Below, in pieces: positions 7,443 to 16,516 of a DNA stretch of 64,000 bases (position 1 is its first letter; each line of letters begins with the position of its first letter). The translations under genes were made by a program, and so were the position numbers. Where the stretch lies: positions 3,900,001 through 3,964,000 of the forward strand of contig NZ_CM125436.1 of the NCBI RefSeq assembly GCF_052072235.1, written 5' to 3'. Source of the DNA: Brevibacillus_D fluminis_A. Lineage in GTDB: Bacteria > Bacillota > Bacilli > Brevibacillales > Brevibacillaceae. Under the pieces are notes generated by a model. The model searched no databases, was not told the DNA's origin, and saw only the letters and a list, made by a program, of their open reading frames with translations.

Positions 7443-9092
7443 ATGTTACTGCTTGAAGCAACGCAATTGGAAAAAAGCTTTGGCGACCGACAGCTGTTCA
7501 AACTCGAGCAGCTGGAGATTCGCCGCCACGACCGGGTCGGCATCGTCGGCCGAAACGGTGTCGGCAAAACCACCTTGCTCCACCTGCTCGCAGGAGAAGA
7601 GCCTCTCCTGTCCGGAAAAATAAAGCGTTATGCAAAAACCGCCCTCATCCGCCAGTTCGGACCAGGCGATGCGGCAGAAACATCCGCTCGCCACAGAGCG
7701 GTCTGGGGCGTTACGGACGTTCATGACGGCATGAGCGGCGGGGAGCAGGTACGCCTCAAAATCGCGCATGCGCTGGAGCAAGGCGCACAGCTTTTGTTCG
7801 CCGATGAACCGACGAGCCATCTCGATATGCAAGGGATCGAGCAGCTGGAAAAAGCGCTGAAAGACTACGACGGCGCGCTCGTGCTGATCTCGCATGACCG
7901 CTCGCTGCTCGATGCCGTCTGCACCCGCATCCTCGAAATTGAGGATGGCGTCATTACCGAATATCAAGGCAATTACAGCCACTATCAAGAGCAAAAGGAA
8001 CATCGGCGCAAACGCGCGCATGATGAATTCGACGCGTATCAGCGGGAGTGGAAGCGGCTCAATCAGGCGATCGTCGAAAAAAAACAGCGCGCGACCGGCA
8101 TGAGCAAGATTCCCAAACGCTTTAGCAGCTCGGAGGCAAGGCTGTATAAGGAAGGCGCCAGCCAGCGAATGGAAAAGGTGGAGAAATCGACGAAAGCGTT
8201 GGAGACCCGTCTCGCCCGGCTGAAGAAAAAAGAAAAGCCACGGGAAATTGCCCGCGTCCAGTTTGATACGGCCGCCTATCAAGAAGTGCACGCCAAGGCG
8301 GCGATCATGCTCGATCAAGTGTCCCGTCACACGGGCGACCGAACTCTTTTTCACAAGCTTTCCTGCACGATCAAGCCAGGCATGAAAGTGGCGCTGGTCG
8401 GCCGCAACGGCGCTGGCAAATCAACGCTGCTTTCCATGATTGCAGAGGGCGCACCCGGCATTCATGTTTCCCAAAGCTGCCAGATTGGCTATTTCGCACA
8501 ATCGCTCTCCCTTCTGGACGAAAGCCAAACGATTCTTGCTAACGTGGCAGCCACCAGCAGCCAATCGGAAACGCTGATTCGCACTGCTCTCGCCCGCCTG
8601 TTGTTCAGGGAGGCCGATGTGCACAAGCCCGTCCACCTGCTAAGCGGCGGGGAAAAAAGCAAAACAGCGCTCGCCAAGGTGTTTTTAAGCGATGCCAATC
8701 TGCTGCTGCTCGACGAGCCGACCAATTACCTCGACCTGCTGACACAGGTAGAGCTGGAGCAAATGCTCGCCGATTATCCCGGGACGATCGTGTTTGCGAC
8801 ACACGACCGCACGCTGATCAACAAAGTCGCCGACCATGTCCTCGTCTGGGAGGAAACTGGCCCCGTCTTCTATCAAGGCAATTATCAGCAGTATGTAGCC
8901 TGGAAGGAAACGCGGAATGAGGCGAGAAGCGCAGGCGCGGATGATCTGCTGTTATTGCAAACAAAACAGGGCGAAATCATCGGCCGTCTCAGCATGCCGA
9001 TCAAGGATGCCGCTTTGAAAGAAGAGCTGGAGCAGCAATATCAGGACATCACGCAAAAACTGCGGGCATTGCGCGCCCGAATGGGGAAATAG
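7443..9092 (+). CDS. ABC-F family ATPase, probable antibiotic-resistance ribosome protection protein (VmlR-like)
   Basis: A 549-residue protein with two ABC ATPase domains in one chain and no membrane segment. Walker A motifs are GRNGVGKTT near residue 36 and GRNGAGKST near 320; signatures are MSGGEQ and LSGGEK; Walker B motifs are FADEPTSHLD and LLDEPTNYLD. The charged linker between them (about residues 190-280) is the part that reaches into the ribosomal tRNA sites, and its length with the C-terminal helices matches VmlR (about 547 residues). The second ATG is taken as start because GGGGG lies seven bases before it. Drug specificity (lincosamide, streptogramin A, pleuromutilin or other) cannot be read from sequence. 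Confidence 0.85.
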   Translation: MLLLEATQLEKSFGDRQLFKLEQLEIRRHDRVGIVGRNGVGKTTLLHLLAGEEPLLSGKIKRYAKTALIRQFGPGDAAETSARHRAVWGVTDVHDGMSGGEQVRLKIAHALEQGAQLLFADEPTSHLDMQGIEQLEKALKDYDGALVLISHDRSLLDAVCTRILEIEDGVITEYQGNYSHYQEQKEHRRKRAHDEFDAYQREWKRLNQAIVEKKQRATGMSKIPKRFSSSEARLYKEGASQRMEKVEKSTKALETRLARLKKKEKPREIARVQFDTAAYQEVHAKAAIMLDQVSRHTGDRTLFHKLSCTIKPGMKVALVGRNGAGKSTLLSMIAEGAPGIHVSQSCQIGYFAQSLSLLDESQTILANVAATSSQSETLIRTALARLLFREADVHKPVHLLSGGEKSKTALAKVFLSDANLLLLDEPTNYLDLLTQVELEQMLADYPGTIVFATHDRTLINKVADHVLVWEETGPVFYQGNYQQYVAWKETRNEARSAGADDLLLLQTKQGEIIGRLSMPIKDAALKEELEQQYQDITQKLRALRARMGK

Positions 9093-9103
9093 CCGACCGC
9101 AAA

Positions 9104-9142
9104 AAAACTCCCGAACAGCCAGCTTTGGCAGTCGGGAGTTTT
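9104..9142. terminator. Bidirectional terminator between ABC-F and fabI
   Basis: AACTCCCGA pairs with TCGGGAGTT, with A-tract and T-tract on either side, serving the two convergent genes. Confidence 0.85.
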
Positions 9143-9161
9143 CCCATGCTTTCCTATTATT

Positions 9162-9944
9162 TTAATTGCCGACAATGCTGTAACCGGCATCCACGTGGAT
9201 AATTTCGCCTGTGATGCCGCGGGACAAGTGGCTGAACAGGAACAGGGCGGTATCGCCTACGTCGGACTGATCAATCGTGCGGCGGAGCGGTGCTTTTTCC
9301 TCGATGTCTTTCAAGATCGTGTTGAAGCCGCTGATCGCTTTTGCGGCGAGCGTGCGGATCGGTCCTGCCGAGATCGCGTTCACCCGGATGTTCTCTTTGC
9401 CGAGATCGTTTGCCAAATAGCGGACGCTGGCATCGAGAGCCGCTTTGGCGACGCCCATGACGTTATAGTTCGGGATGGCGCGCTCGCCACCTAGGTATGT
9501 AAGCGTCACGATGCTGGCCCCTTCTGTCATCAGCGGGCGAGCTTCGCGCGCTACCGCGACCAGGGAGTAAGCGCTGATGTCCTGTGCCAAATGGTAGCCG
9601 TCCCGGGACGTATTGACGTACTCGCCCGCCAGCTCTTCCGTTTTGGCAAAGGCGATGCAATGCGCCAGGCCATGGATGACACCGACTTTTTCCTTGATTT
9701 GTGCAAAAGCAGCTGCAATGTCATCATCTTTGGTGACATCGCAATTGATCAGGATTTGCTCCGGCTGATCCAGTGTTTTGGCCAACTCCAGCACGTTATC
9801 GCGCAAACGGTCCCCTTGGTAGGTAAAAATCAGGTTCGCGCCCGCTTTTGACAGCGATTGAGCGATTCCCCAGGCGATGCTGCGATGATTGGCCACACCC
9901 ATAACCACAATATTTTTGCCCTGCAACAAGGTGTTCATGGTCAT
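9162..9944 (-). CDS. fabI: Enoyl-[acyl-carrier-protein] reductase, NADH-dependent (FabI)
   Basis: A 260-residue short-chain dehydrogenase-fold enzyme that performs the last reduction of the fatty-acid elongation cycle. Typical FabI features are the N-terminal nucleotide-binding pattern GVANHRSIAWGIA near residue 16 and the catalytic Tyr-X6-Tyr-X6-Lys arrangement in the segment YLGGERAIPNYNVMGVAKAA near 150. AGGAAAG lies upstream of the ATG. Unlike fabH at 35317, no FapR-type operator is evident in the 90 bases upstream. Single gene. Confidence 0.95.
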   Translation of the reverse strand: MTMNTLLQGKNIVVMGVANHRSIAWGIAQSLSKAGANLIFTYQGDRLRDNVLELAKTLDQPEQILINCDVTKDDDIAAAFAQIKEKVGVIHGLAHCIAFAKTEELAGEYVNTSRDGYHLAQDISAYSLVAVAREARPLMTEGASIVTLTYLGGERAIPNYNVMGVAKAALDASVRYLANDLGKENIRVNAISAGPIRTLAAKAISGFNTILKDIEEKAPLRRTIDQSDVGDTALFLFSHLSRGITGEIIHVDAGYSIVGN

Positions 9945-10035
9945 CTGACCCCTTTCCTCTCCAACATTCCTCCATTATATACCATTTCGGACATGCTTTC
10001 GAGCAGGGATCAGCGACCGAGGACAAAATCTTTCG

Positions 10036-10158
10036 TCAGGTCGAAGAGGTCCACTCGCCCATGATCGGGTTGAGCGGGGTTCCCTGCAATGGAAATTCAG
10101 GCTCCTGTTTTGGCCCCTGTTCATTTTCCATTTGGTTGTCTGGTTCTTTTGTGCTCAT
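10036..10158 (-). CDS. 40-residue hydrophilic small protein, unknown
   Basis: The frame starts at an ATG and encodes a polar, Gln/Glu/Pro-rich peptide ending in NPIMGEWTSST. A GAGGAGAG sequence lies about 12 bases upstream, a little far for a standard site. It sits between fabI and the ZIP gene on the same strand. No signal peptide or membrane segment is visible and I do not recognise the family. Confidence 0.5.
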   Translation of the reverse strand: MSTKEPDNQMENEQGPKQEPEFPLQGTPLNPIMGEWTSST

Positions 10159-10226
10159 TGGTGGACACACTCTCCTCTCAGGTTGGATGACTTGCTCCCC
10201 TTTATAGTGGAAAAAATGCAGCGCCG

Positions 10227-10952
10227 CTATACATGATGATGGTGCACCGCCGGCCCCAGCACGGTCGACAAGAGCATATACAAAAGCACGGCCCCGAAAA
10301 AATAAAAGCCTGCTCGCATATTTTTGGCCTGGCGAATGTGCGGAATCAGATGGCTCGTCGACACATACAGGAATACACCTGCACTCAATGCCAGCAGCGG
10401 ATTTGTAATGGAAGCGGTCGTGATGAACCGCTCCATCACCGCAGCCAGCAGCGCTCCCGCAAGCGTCGCCACTCCCAGCAGCACGCTCCCGAGAAACGCG
10501 GTCTGCTTCCGGTGAGTGACCGCCAGAAGCAACGATGCCATCGTGATACCCTCCGGAATTTTGTGGAACAGCAGCGCGATCAAAATCGACAGCCCCAGCT
10601 GTGGACTCACCTGGAATGCCGCGGCAAGCGATACGCCCTCGGAAAAGGCATGGATGACAAAGCCGATCACCGCCCCGTCCGCCTTGCCTCGACCGTGACC
10701 AGCCAGATCGATCGCAAACAGGAAGAGATACCCGATCACCACGAACGGCATCAGCGATTGCTGGGCATTGCCCGCCACCTGTGGAAGCATGTGAAACAAT
10801 GTGATCGACAAGAGCAGTCCGGCACCAATGCTTATCATGGACATGAGTGAATCTTCGGACCAATGTTTCCTGAAAAAAATGAGTAGCCCGCCGATCATGC
10901 TGGCAAACGATGCTGCCATCAACAACGGGAATGAAGTGATGATTCCATCCAC
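10227..10952 (-). CDS. ZIP family divalent metal transporter
   Basis: 241 residues, about eight hydrophobic helices. The family signature is clear: HAFSEGVSLA in helix 4 and HKIPEGITMA in helix 5 provide the histidine/glutamate metal site. ZIP proteins import Zn2+, Fe2+ or Mn2+ into the cytosol. The C-terminus ends in HHHHV, a small histidine cluster that could bind metal. The start is a GTG with GGGGAGG about 12 bases upstream. It stands alone, divergent from the phosphoesterase gene. Confidence 0.88.
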   Translation of the reverse strand: MDGIITSFPLLMAASFASMIGGLLIFFRKHWSEDSLMSMISIGAGLLLSITLFHMLPQVAGNAQQSLMPFVVIGYLFLFAIDLAGHGRGKADGAVIGFVIHAFSEGVSLAAAFQVSPQLGLSILIALLFHKIPEGITMASLLLAVTHRKQTAFLGSVLLGVATLAGALLAAVMERFITTASITNPLLALSAGVFLYVSTSHLIPHIRQAKNMRAGFYFFGAVLLYMLLSTVLGPAVHHHHV

Positions 10953-11115
10953 GGCGATTGCCTGCCTCCCCTTTTTTCTCCCACAAGCGCTTCCCTGCGC
11001 GCCCTTATTTCCATTTTACTCACGGAATTCTCGCGATATGTGAAGGTTTCCGCCCGAACCATGGGGAAGTATACCTCATCACGATTTTGTTCCAGAGTAT
11101 AAAGGGGTTGACTGC

Positions 11116-11772
11116 ATGAAATACGCGATTTTGTCCGATATCCATGGCAAGCGAAAACATCTCAAACAAGTGCTGAAGGCGATCAAGGCACATGATGTCG
11201 ATCATATTTTTTGTCTCGGCGATATATGGGAGTGCAAGGTAGGGAAATCGCAGGTCAACGATTTTTTGTTTGCCTTTGCCGATCAGATTGTCGATTTCGA
11301 TCCCAAGCTCGCCAAACGGCTTTCATCCGTCAGCTGTATCGTCGGCAACCAGGAAGAACGGATCCGCCATCTTCTGCCGAAGGAGGAAACCGATGAGGAT
11401 CTCCGCTATTTCCTGACGCTTCCCCCTGCGATCGAGCTTATGCACGCTCGCCTGGAGCACGGGCACCTGTTCGTCAACGACAAAAACTGGGCGCCCTATC
11501 CGAAACGTCTCGACAAACATCTGCTCTTTTTCGGCCATTCCCATTACAGCTCGCTCTACCAGCTGCAGTGGCAAAACAAACAATGGCAGCCAAAGAAGCT
11601 GGATATTCAATTCGGCGTACCGATTGAACTGGACTTGGTCCGTTATTGGGGCATCAACGTAGGCGCGGTCGCAAGCGAGGAACCGGAGTGGCTCCTGTAT
11701 GAGGAAACCGGCAACACCGTCACGTTTTTCCGCGAAACCGCTTCATTACCAGAAAATGACAAACCTGTGTAG
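11116..11772 (+). CDS. Calcineurin-like metallophosphoesterase family protein
   Basis: A 218-residue phosphoesterase of the YfcE/MPE type. SDIHGKRKH (residues 7-15), LGDIWE near 36, GNQEE near 77 and the late FGHSHYSS carry the Asp/His/Asn metal ligands, although GNHE is replaced by GNQE. That replaces the usual catalytic histidine of the GNH(E/D) motif with glutamine and may lower or alter activity. ATG start with AAAGGGG upstream. Substrate unknown. Confidence 0.8.
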   Translation: MKYAILSDIHGKRKHLKQVLKAIKAHDVDHIFCLGDIWECKVGKSQVNDFLFAFADQIVDFDPKLAKRLSSVSCIVGNQEERIRHLLPKEETDEDLRYFLTLPPAIELMHARLEHGHLFVNDKNWAPYPKRLDKHLLFFGHSHYSSLYQLQWQNKQWQPKKLDIQFGVPIELDLVRYWGINVGAVASEEPEWLLYEETGNTVTFFRETASLPENDKPV

Positions 11773-11889
11773 GCCTGTCCAAATGAGCCGAATCTTCACT
11801 AGTTTTTAGAACCTTTGTCGATTCTCTTCTACCGGGAAAATTTGGTGGTATAATGACTCCATACTCGGTCGCTCAAAGGAGAGGATGAA

Positions 11890-12522
11890 ATGGACGTACA
11901 AGTCTGGATGGCTTCCAAGGAAGTAGCTGAGCGTTTGGATGTGCATGTTCGCACGTTGCGAAATTGGCTGGAAATGTTTGTGCCTGCCCATGAGAGACAG
12001 AAAAACGCGCAGGGCCATTATCTGATCAGCGAGAGCGGCGTGTCGATTTTAAAAGAAGTGAAAGAACGGAAAGAAGCCGGCAACTCGTCGCTTCGGGACA
12101 TTCAGAAAGAACTGGTGGAAGAAGGAAAGCTCTCGCCGGACATGCTTGCGATGCAGGAAGTGGCGGCAGGAGAAGAAATGGTTGCGCTTGGACAAGCGGT
12201 TCCCGGAATGGTCGAGCTGAACCAGATGGATCAAGCGGTCAGCGAGACGCTCTATCTGTTCAAGCAGGAACTTTCGCAAATTACGGCAGTCAAGCAGATG
12301 CAATCCACCATTCTGCAAAAAATGACCGAGATCGAGGAAATGCAGGAAACGCTCCGGCTGGAGATGCGCCGCGTGTCTTTCGAGCTGGACCTGATCCAGC
12401 AGAGCCTCACTCGCCGCAAGCATCGGCAAGAACGATACCAATCGCGCTTTTCGCTCAATCCGTTTCGCTGGTTCAGCCGCCCTGCCACGTCGGCCGGCAC
12501 CACGCACGCAGCGGAATCATAA
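11890..12522 (+). CDS. MerR-type HTH plus coiled-coil DNA-binding protein (RacA-like)
   Basis: A 210-residue protein. Residues 7-45 form a MerR-type winged helix (ASKEVAERLDVHVRTLRNW), and the rest is predicted helical and coiled-coil (about residues 110-180, rich in Glu/Gln/Leu heptads) followed by a basic, aromatic tail (RFSLNPFRWFSR). This combination matches RacA, which anchors chromosome origins at cell poles during sporulation, rather than a metal- or drug-sensing MerR, since no effector domain is present. The RacA role is inferred from architecture. A TATAAT box lies at 11849-11854. Confidence 0.65.
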   Translation: MDVQVWMASKEVAERLDVHVRTLRNWLEMFVPAHERQKNAQGHYLISESGVSILKEVKERKEAGNSSLRDIQKELVEEGKLSPDMLAMQEVAAGEEMVALGQAVPGMVELNQMDQAVSETLYLFKQELSQITAVKQMQSTILQKMTEIEEMQETLRLEMRRVSFELDLIQQSLTRRKHRQERYQSRFSLNPFRWFSRPATSAGTTHAAES

Positions 12523-12550
12523 GGCCACAGGCCTGAGCCTGAAAATAAAA

Positions 12551-12597
12551 CAAGTCCGGGACACGCTTTCGAGCGCAACCGGACTTTTCTTTTTTCT
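12551..12597. terminator. Terminator between RacA-like gene and TerC gene
   Basis: AAGTCCGG pairs with CCGGACTT and is followed by TTCTTTTTT on the plus strand, between two convergent genes. Confidence 0.8.
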
Positions 12598-12661
12598 TAT
12601 GCGCAAGACGTTTTCGTGGAAAGGAACGGCCACAGGCTTGTCCCGCAAACGTTCACGGCTC

Positions 12662-13369
12662 TTACGCCGTTTCTTCGATTCCGCTAGCTGCGGCTCGTTC
12701 CTGGTGCTTTTTTGCATAGTTGTCTCTTTGTCTCTTGCCGAGGATCAGCACCCCTGCGATGACGGCTGCCTTAAAGAGGTTGGCAATCCAGCTTCCCTCC
12801 GGCAACATCCAATGCAGCGCCTTTTCATTGACGATCATGTCAGCGGCCGCCAATGCCAGGACAGCAGAACCGATGTACAAAATCCAGGGAAACCGCTCCA
12901 TCGCTTTCAAAATCAGCTGGCTGCCGAAAATCATCAGCGGCACGCTGATCAACAGGCCAAGCACGATCAAAAGCAAATCGCCCTGCGCCGCACCGGCAAT
13001 GGCGATCACGTTGTCCAACCCCATCATGATGTCCGCGATGACGATCGTTTTGACCGCTTGAATCAGGTTGTCGCTCGAATTGATTTTGCCGCTATCCTCT
13101 TCTTCCGCCAGCAGCTTGTAGGCAATCCAGATCAGGATCAGCCCGCCGATCAGATAAAGGAACGGAATCTTGAGCAAATATGCCGCTGCCACCGTCGCAA
13201 TGACGCGCACGATGACCGCCAGAAATGTCCCGGTAAAAATCGCTTTCTTCCGCTGTGCGGCAGGCAGTCTGCGGCTCGCGATGGCGATGACCACCGCGTT
13301 GTCCCCGCTCAGGACGATGTTGATCATGATAATCATCGATAGCGCTGAAAAAAACTCTGGTGTAAACAT
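12662..13369 (-). CDS. TerC family membrane protein, probable manganese exporter (YkoY/YjbE-like)
   Basis: 235 residues with seven hydrophobic helices. The TerC motifs SGDNAVVIA (near residue 21) and MGLDNVIAIAG (near 116), each with an Asp-Asn in the membrane, form the presumed metal path. A cytoplasmic acidic loop (LAEEEDSGK) separates the halves. In Bacillus such proteins export Mn2+ and some are switched on by a manganese riboswitch, as here, where a yybP-ykoY element precedes the gene. This makes Mn2+ export or Mn2+ loading of exported proteins the likely role. Confidence 0.88.
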   Translation of the reverse strand: MFTPEFFSALSMIIMINIVLSGDNAVVIAIASRRLPAAQRKKAIFTGTFLAVIVRVIATVAAAYLLKIPFLYLIGGLILIWIAYKLLAEEEDSGKINSSDNLIQAVKTIVIADIMMGLDNVIAIAGAAQGDLLLIVLGLLISVPLMIFGSQLILKAMERFPWILYIGSAVLALAAADMIVNEKALHWMLPEGSWIANLFKAAVIAGVLILGKRQRDNYAKKHQERAAASGIEETA

Positions 13370-13401
13370 GAATCCCCGCCCCTATCTGTGAGTTTTGGAA
13401 G

Positions 13402-13463
13402 CAAATAAAAAGACCTTTGCCTATAAATGGGTCACCAAAGACACATCCATAGGCAAAGGTCTT
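13402..13463 (-). terminator. Expression-platform terminator of the Mn2+ riboswitch
   Basis: On the minus strand AGACCTTTGCCTAT pairs with ATAGGCAAAGGTCT and is followed by TTTTTAT. The left half continues directly from the aptamer 3' strand, as in known yybP-ykoY switches. Confidence 0.88.
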
Positions 13464-13558
13464 GCTAACAATGTCAGGCATCGCCAACAAAGCCGAGGAT
13501 GGTTCGCATCCTGTCATGACGACTTTGCTGTTAAAGCTACTCCCCTTTGCAGCTATTC
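13464..13558 (-). ncRNA. yybP-ykoY manganese riboswitch aptamer
   Basis: Read on the minus strand, the element starts with GCAAAGGGGAGTAGC, continues with AAAGTCGTCATGAC, an open arm GGATG...CATCC, and then GGCTTTGTTGGCGA, which are the conserved blocks of this class. It lies directly upstream of the TerC gene and is followed by a terminator hairpin. The class binds Mn2+ and turns transcription on when Mn2+ is high. Confidence 0.92.
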
Positions 13559-13697
13559 AATTTGCTACGTGACTATCTTACCGCTGTTTTGGGCTGTTGT
13601 CAAACCGGCACTTGCACGCTCTTTTGTGATCTTTACAGTTGTCCCGCTTGGCGAACAGGCTGTTTTTTACTATGATGAACAGGAGGAGGTTTTTTCA

Positions 13698-14213
13698 ATG
13701 ACCAAACGTTTCGTCATAGAAGCGGTGATGCTGGCGATTTACGGAGAGCTGCTCCATCCGCTTGAACCCGTAGAATACCTCATCCCCACATCGACGATCC
13801 ATGAGCTGGACGAATTTCTACATAGCCAGGAGCCGATCATGTACGACAGCGAAGAAGAAAAGCATGTTCGTGCCATGATTACCGAAATGCTCCAATTTTT
13901 CCGCGATCCATTCAGCAGCAAAAAAATGGAGAAAACGTTGGTTGCACCGTGGTCCACTGTAACCTTTCCGATTCGCCCGAACGTATCGCTAACCGTCGTG
14001 AAAGCGGAGGACAACGAAATGTGGGGCGAGTTGTTCGATCCGATTGAAACCGAGCTGTTGCTCACCTCGATGCGCTTCGAAGCGCCGCTCATCACCGACC
14101 AGGATGATTGGCAGGACCGTATTCTGGAATATTTGCTGCCCGTTCAGTTTTATGACATCGAAGATTTCAACTTTGCCGTGGAAGATGGCATTTCCCGCGA
14201 TGACTGGATGTAA
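13698..14213 (+). CDS. Conserved hypothetical protein of Paenibacillaceae
   Basis: A 171-residue acidic soluble protein that begins MTKRFVIEAVMLAIYGELL. AGGAGGAGGT directly upstream fixes the start. It has no signal peptide, membrane segment or motif known to me. Similar proteins in Paenibacillaceae have been given enzymatic names that I consider unsupported. It stands alone between the riboswitch region and a terminator. Confidence 0.7.
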   Translation: MTKRFVIEAVMLAIYGELLHPLEPVEYLIPTSTIHELDEFLHSQEPIMYDSEEEKHVRAMITEMLQFFRDPFSSKKMEKTLVAPWSTVTFPIRPNVSLTVVKAEDNEMWGELFDPIETELLLTSMRFEAPLITDQDDWQDRILEYLLPVQFYDIEDFNFAVEDGISRDDWM

Positions 14214-14215
14214 AA

Positions 14216-14260
14216 GCTAACAGAGCTCCTCAACCGGTAGGAAGCTCTGTTGGCTTTTTA
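14216..14260 (+). terminator. Terminator after the hypothetical gene
   Basis: AGCTAACAGAGCT pairs with AGCTCTGTTGGCT (one G-U) and is followed by TTTTT. Confidence 0.8.
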
Positions 14261-14342
14261 TCAGCAGATAATTGGCTCTTTTATTTCCATGCGTGCCGCC
14301 TTATAGTAAGCTACATACCGATTACGAAAATGAGGCGAAATA

Positions 14343-15770
14343 ATGGGGCGAAAACCGATTTATCAGGAAGTGTACAATCAGCTCCGCTATCAAATATTGA
14401 GTGGAGAATGGACAATTGGCTCCATGCTTCCGCCAGAACGAAAGCTGTCCAGCCAATTGGGCGTAAGTCGCAATACCGTGGTCAAGGCGTATGACGAGCT
14501 GCAAGCGGAGGGCTTCATCGAAAGCCGGATGGGCAGCGGGCGCTATGTCGAACCGCTCCCGCCGGAACGGAGCCTCGGCCGCATCAATTGGCAGGAAGTG
14601 TCCCAGCTGTCCGCCTTGCAGACGACACCTTCCCATATGGCCGAAATGTTGAACAAGCCGGTGCTTTCGCCAGAGTTGATCAACTTTGCCCATGGCGATG
14701 GCGGGAAGCATACGTGGAATTTTTCGCCATTCGCTGAATATGTCAAACGCGCTGCCGAAAAGCCGCAATCCTACTACTTTCATACTATTTCCGGCTATTT
14801 GCCGCTGCGGGAATGGATCGTCAAGCAGCTGGGTATCTCGCAAATTCATTCACCGGATCAAGTAATGATCACAAGCGGTTCGCAGGAAGCTCTCTTTTTC
14901 ATCGCGACACTGATAGCCAAGCCTGGCGACACGATCGCGACGGAAATGCCGACCTACTTCGGCTCGCTGCAATTGTTTCAATCGCTTGGTTTGCGGATTA
15001 TCCCGCTGCCGATGGACAAAGACGGGATGAAAGTAGACGTGCTCGAAGGCGTGCTGGCCCGGTACCGGCCCAAGTTCGTGTACACGGTACCTACTTTCCA
15101 CAACCCGACCGGTGTCACGCTGTCGCTTGCCCGCCGCAAGCGATTGGTCGCCTTGAGCGAACAATACCGCATCCCGATCGTTGAAGACGACGCTTACCGG
15201 CACCTCCATATGGAAAAAGAACCGCCGCCACCGCTCAAATCGTTTGATGATTCCGGCAATATCATCTATGTCAATACGTTCTCCAAAATATTGTTTCCCG
15301 GCTTGCGCATCGGCTGGATTGCGGCGAGCCGCCCTTTCATTCAAATGTGTTCGCGTATGAAAGAGCTGTCGATCACGACGAATACGCTGGGACAGATCGC
15401 GCTCGCCGACTTTTTGATGGAGCAAAACATTGAGCAGCATCTCGCGAAAGTTCGGGCGATTTACCGTACGCAGTCGCAAGCCATGCAAAAGCATCTCGTC
15501 CGCATGAAACCGCTGGGCGTACATTTTGAGCCAACGACAGGCGGCTTTTATTACTGGGTCTCGCTTCCTGAAGGAATGAATGCGCGCGAGCTGATGCAGC
15601 GCTGCCATGAGCGAGGGTTGTCGATCGTGTCCGGCGACATGTTTCTGCTGCGGGAAGCCATCCAGCCTTATGTACGCTTGTGTTATTCCCATGAGACGGA
15701 GGAGGAGATCGCCAGAGGCATGGAGATTATGGACGAATTGCTGCGGGAAGGAAAGGAGCGAGGAGAATGA
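14343..15770 (+). CDS. MocR-type transcriptional regulator (GntR HTH fused to PLP aminotransferase domain)
   Basis: 475 residues. Residues 1-75 are a GntR winged helix (PPERKLSSQLGVSRNTVVKAY); residues 110-470 are a fold-type I aminotransferase with VPTFHNPTGV near 240, VEDDAYRH near 280 and the PLP-lysine segment NTFSKILFPGLRIG near 310. MocR proteins use PLP-bound amino compounds as effectors rather than as substrates. Its stop overlaps the azlC start as ATGA, so regulator and transporter are translated together, suggesting that it senses a branched-chain amino acid or analogue and controls this operon. Confidence 0.9.
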   Translation: MGRKPIYQEVYNQLRYQILSGEWTIGSMLPPERKLSSQLGVSRNTVVKAYDELQAEGFIESRMGSGRYVEPLPPERSLGRINWQEVSQLSALQTTPSHMAEMLNKPVLSPELINFAHGDGGKHTWNFSPFAEYVKRAAEKPQSYYFHTISGYLPLREWIVKQLGISQIHSPDQVMITSGSQEALFFIATLIAKPGDTIATEMPTYFGSLQLFQSLGLRIIPLPMDKDGMKVDVLEGVLARYRPKFVYTVPTFHNPTGVTLSLARRKRLVALSEQYRIPIVEDDAYRHLHMEKEPPPPLKSFDDSGNIIYVNTFSKILFPGLRIGWIAASRPFIQMCSRMKELSITTNTLGQIALADFLMEQNIEQHLAKVRAIYRTQSQAMQKHLVRMKPLGVHFEPTTGGFYYWVSLPEGMNARELMQRCHERGLSIVSGDMFLLREAIQPYVRLCYSHETEEEIARGMEIMDELLREGKERGE

Positions 15771-16516
15771 TACAGGCAAAACCTGCTGAATCCAAGTGGG
15801 CCGCATTCCGCGAAGGCGTGGTCGATGCGTTGCCCATGGTGTTCAGCTTTGTAATATTTGGCGGCATCTTCGGTCTGCTCGCGACCAATACGGGCCTTTT
15901 AGCTTGGCAAAGCGTTGCCATGTCGCTCGTTGTTTTTGCCGGCTCGGCCCAGTTCACCGCCTTGTCGATGCTTGGCGAGCACACCGGCTTGGTCGCGATC
16001 ATCATCGCTACGTTCCTATTGAATTCGCGCCACTTGCTGATGGGCTTGTCCATGTCACCCTATTACAAAAGCTATCCAACCAAACACGTGAACATGCTCG
16101 CCTTCCTATTCATCGACGAATCGTATGCGATCACCCTGAATCGCTTTCGTACACATCCAAGCAATATGATGTATGTTTATGGCACCAGCCTTGCTCTCTA
16201 TGCGACTTGGGTCGGCGGGACCTGGCTTGGCACGGTGGCTGGCAAGTGGCTGCCTGACCCGGCGTCACTCGGACTGGGCTTCAGCTTTTCGGCCATGTTC
16301 CTCGCCCTCGTCTACTACCAGCTCTATTCCCCTCTGCGGATTGTCACGTTTGTTGCCTGTGGCGGAGCCGCGGTCGTCCTCGCTTTTATTTTGCCCAATG
16401 GACTGCATCTTTTGGCAGCCGGTCTGCTCGCTTTTGGGATCGGATATTTCCTTGGTCCCAAACAGGAAACCGCGCCATCTGAGGAGAATTTACCAAAAGG
16501 AGTTGAATCAGCATGA
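15767..16516 (+). CDS. azlC: AzlC family branched-chain amino acid exporter, large subunit
   Basis: A 249-residue membrane protein with about seven hydrophobic helices and the AzlC signature region FAGSAQFTALSML (near residue 50) followed by LLNSRHLLMGLS (near 83). With AzlD it forms an exporter for branched-chain amino acids and analogues such as azaleucine. It overlaps the upstream MocR gene and the downstream azlD gene by ATGA junctions, so the three are one translationally coupled unit. Confidence 0.9.
   Translation: MIQAKPAESKWAAFREGVVDALPMVFSFVIFGGIFGLLATNTGLLAWQSVAMSLVVFAGSAQFTALSMLGEHTGLVAIIIATFLLNSRHLLMGLSMSPYYKSYPTKHVNMLAFLFIDESYAITLNRFRTHPSNMMYVYGTSLALYATWVGGTWLGTVAGKWLPDPASLGLGFSFSAMFLALVYYQLYSPLRIVTFVACGGAAVVLAFILPNGLHLLAAGLLAFGIGYFLGPKQETAPSEENLPKGVESA

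Noticed and set aside
9945..10035. FapR operator upstream of fabI
   Set aside because: No TTAGTACC-type palindrome is present, unlike at 35268.
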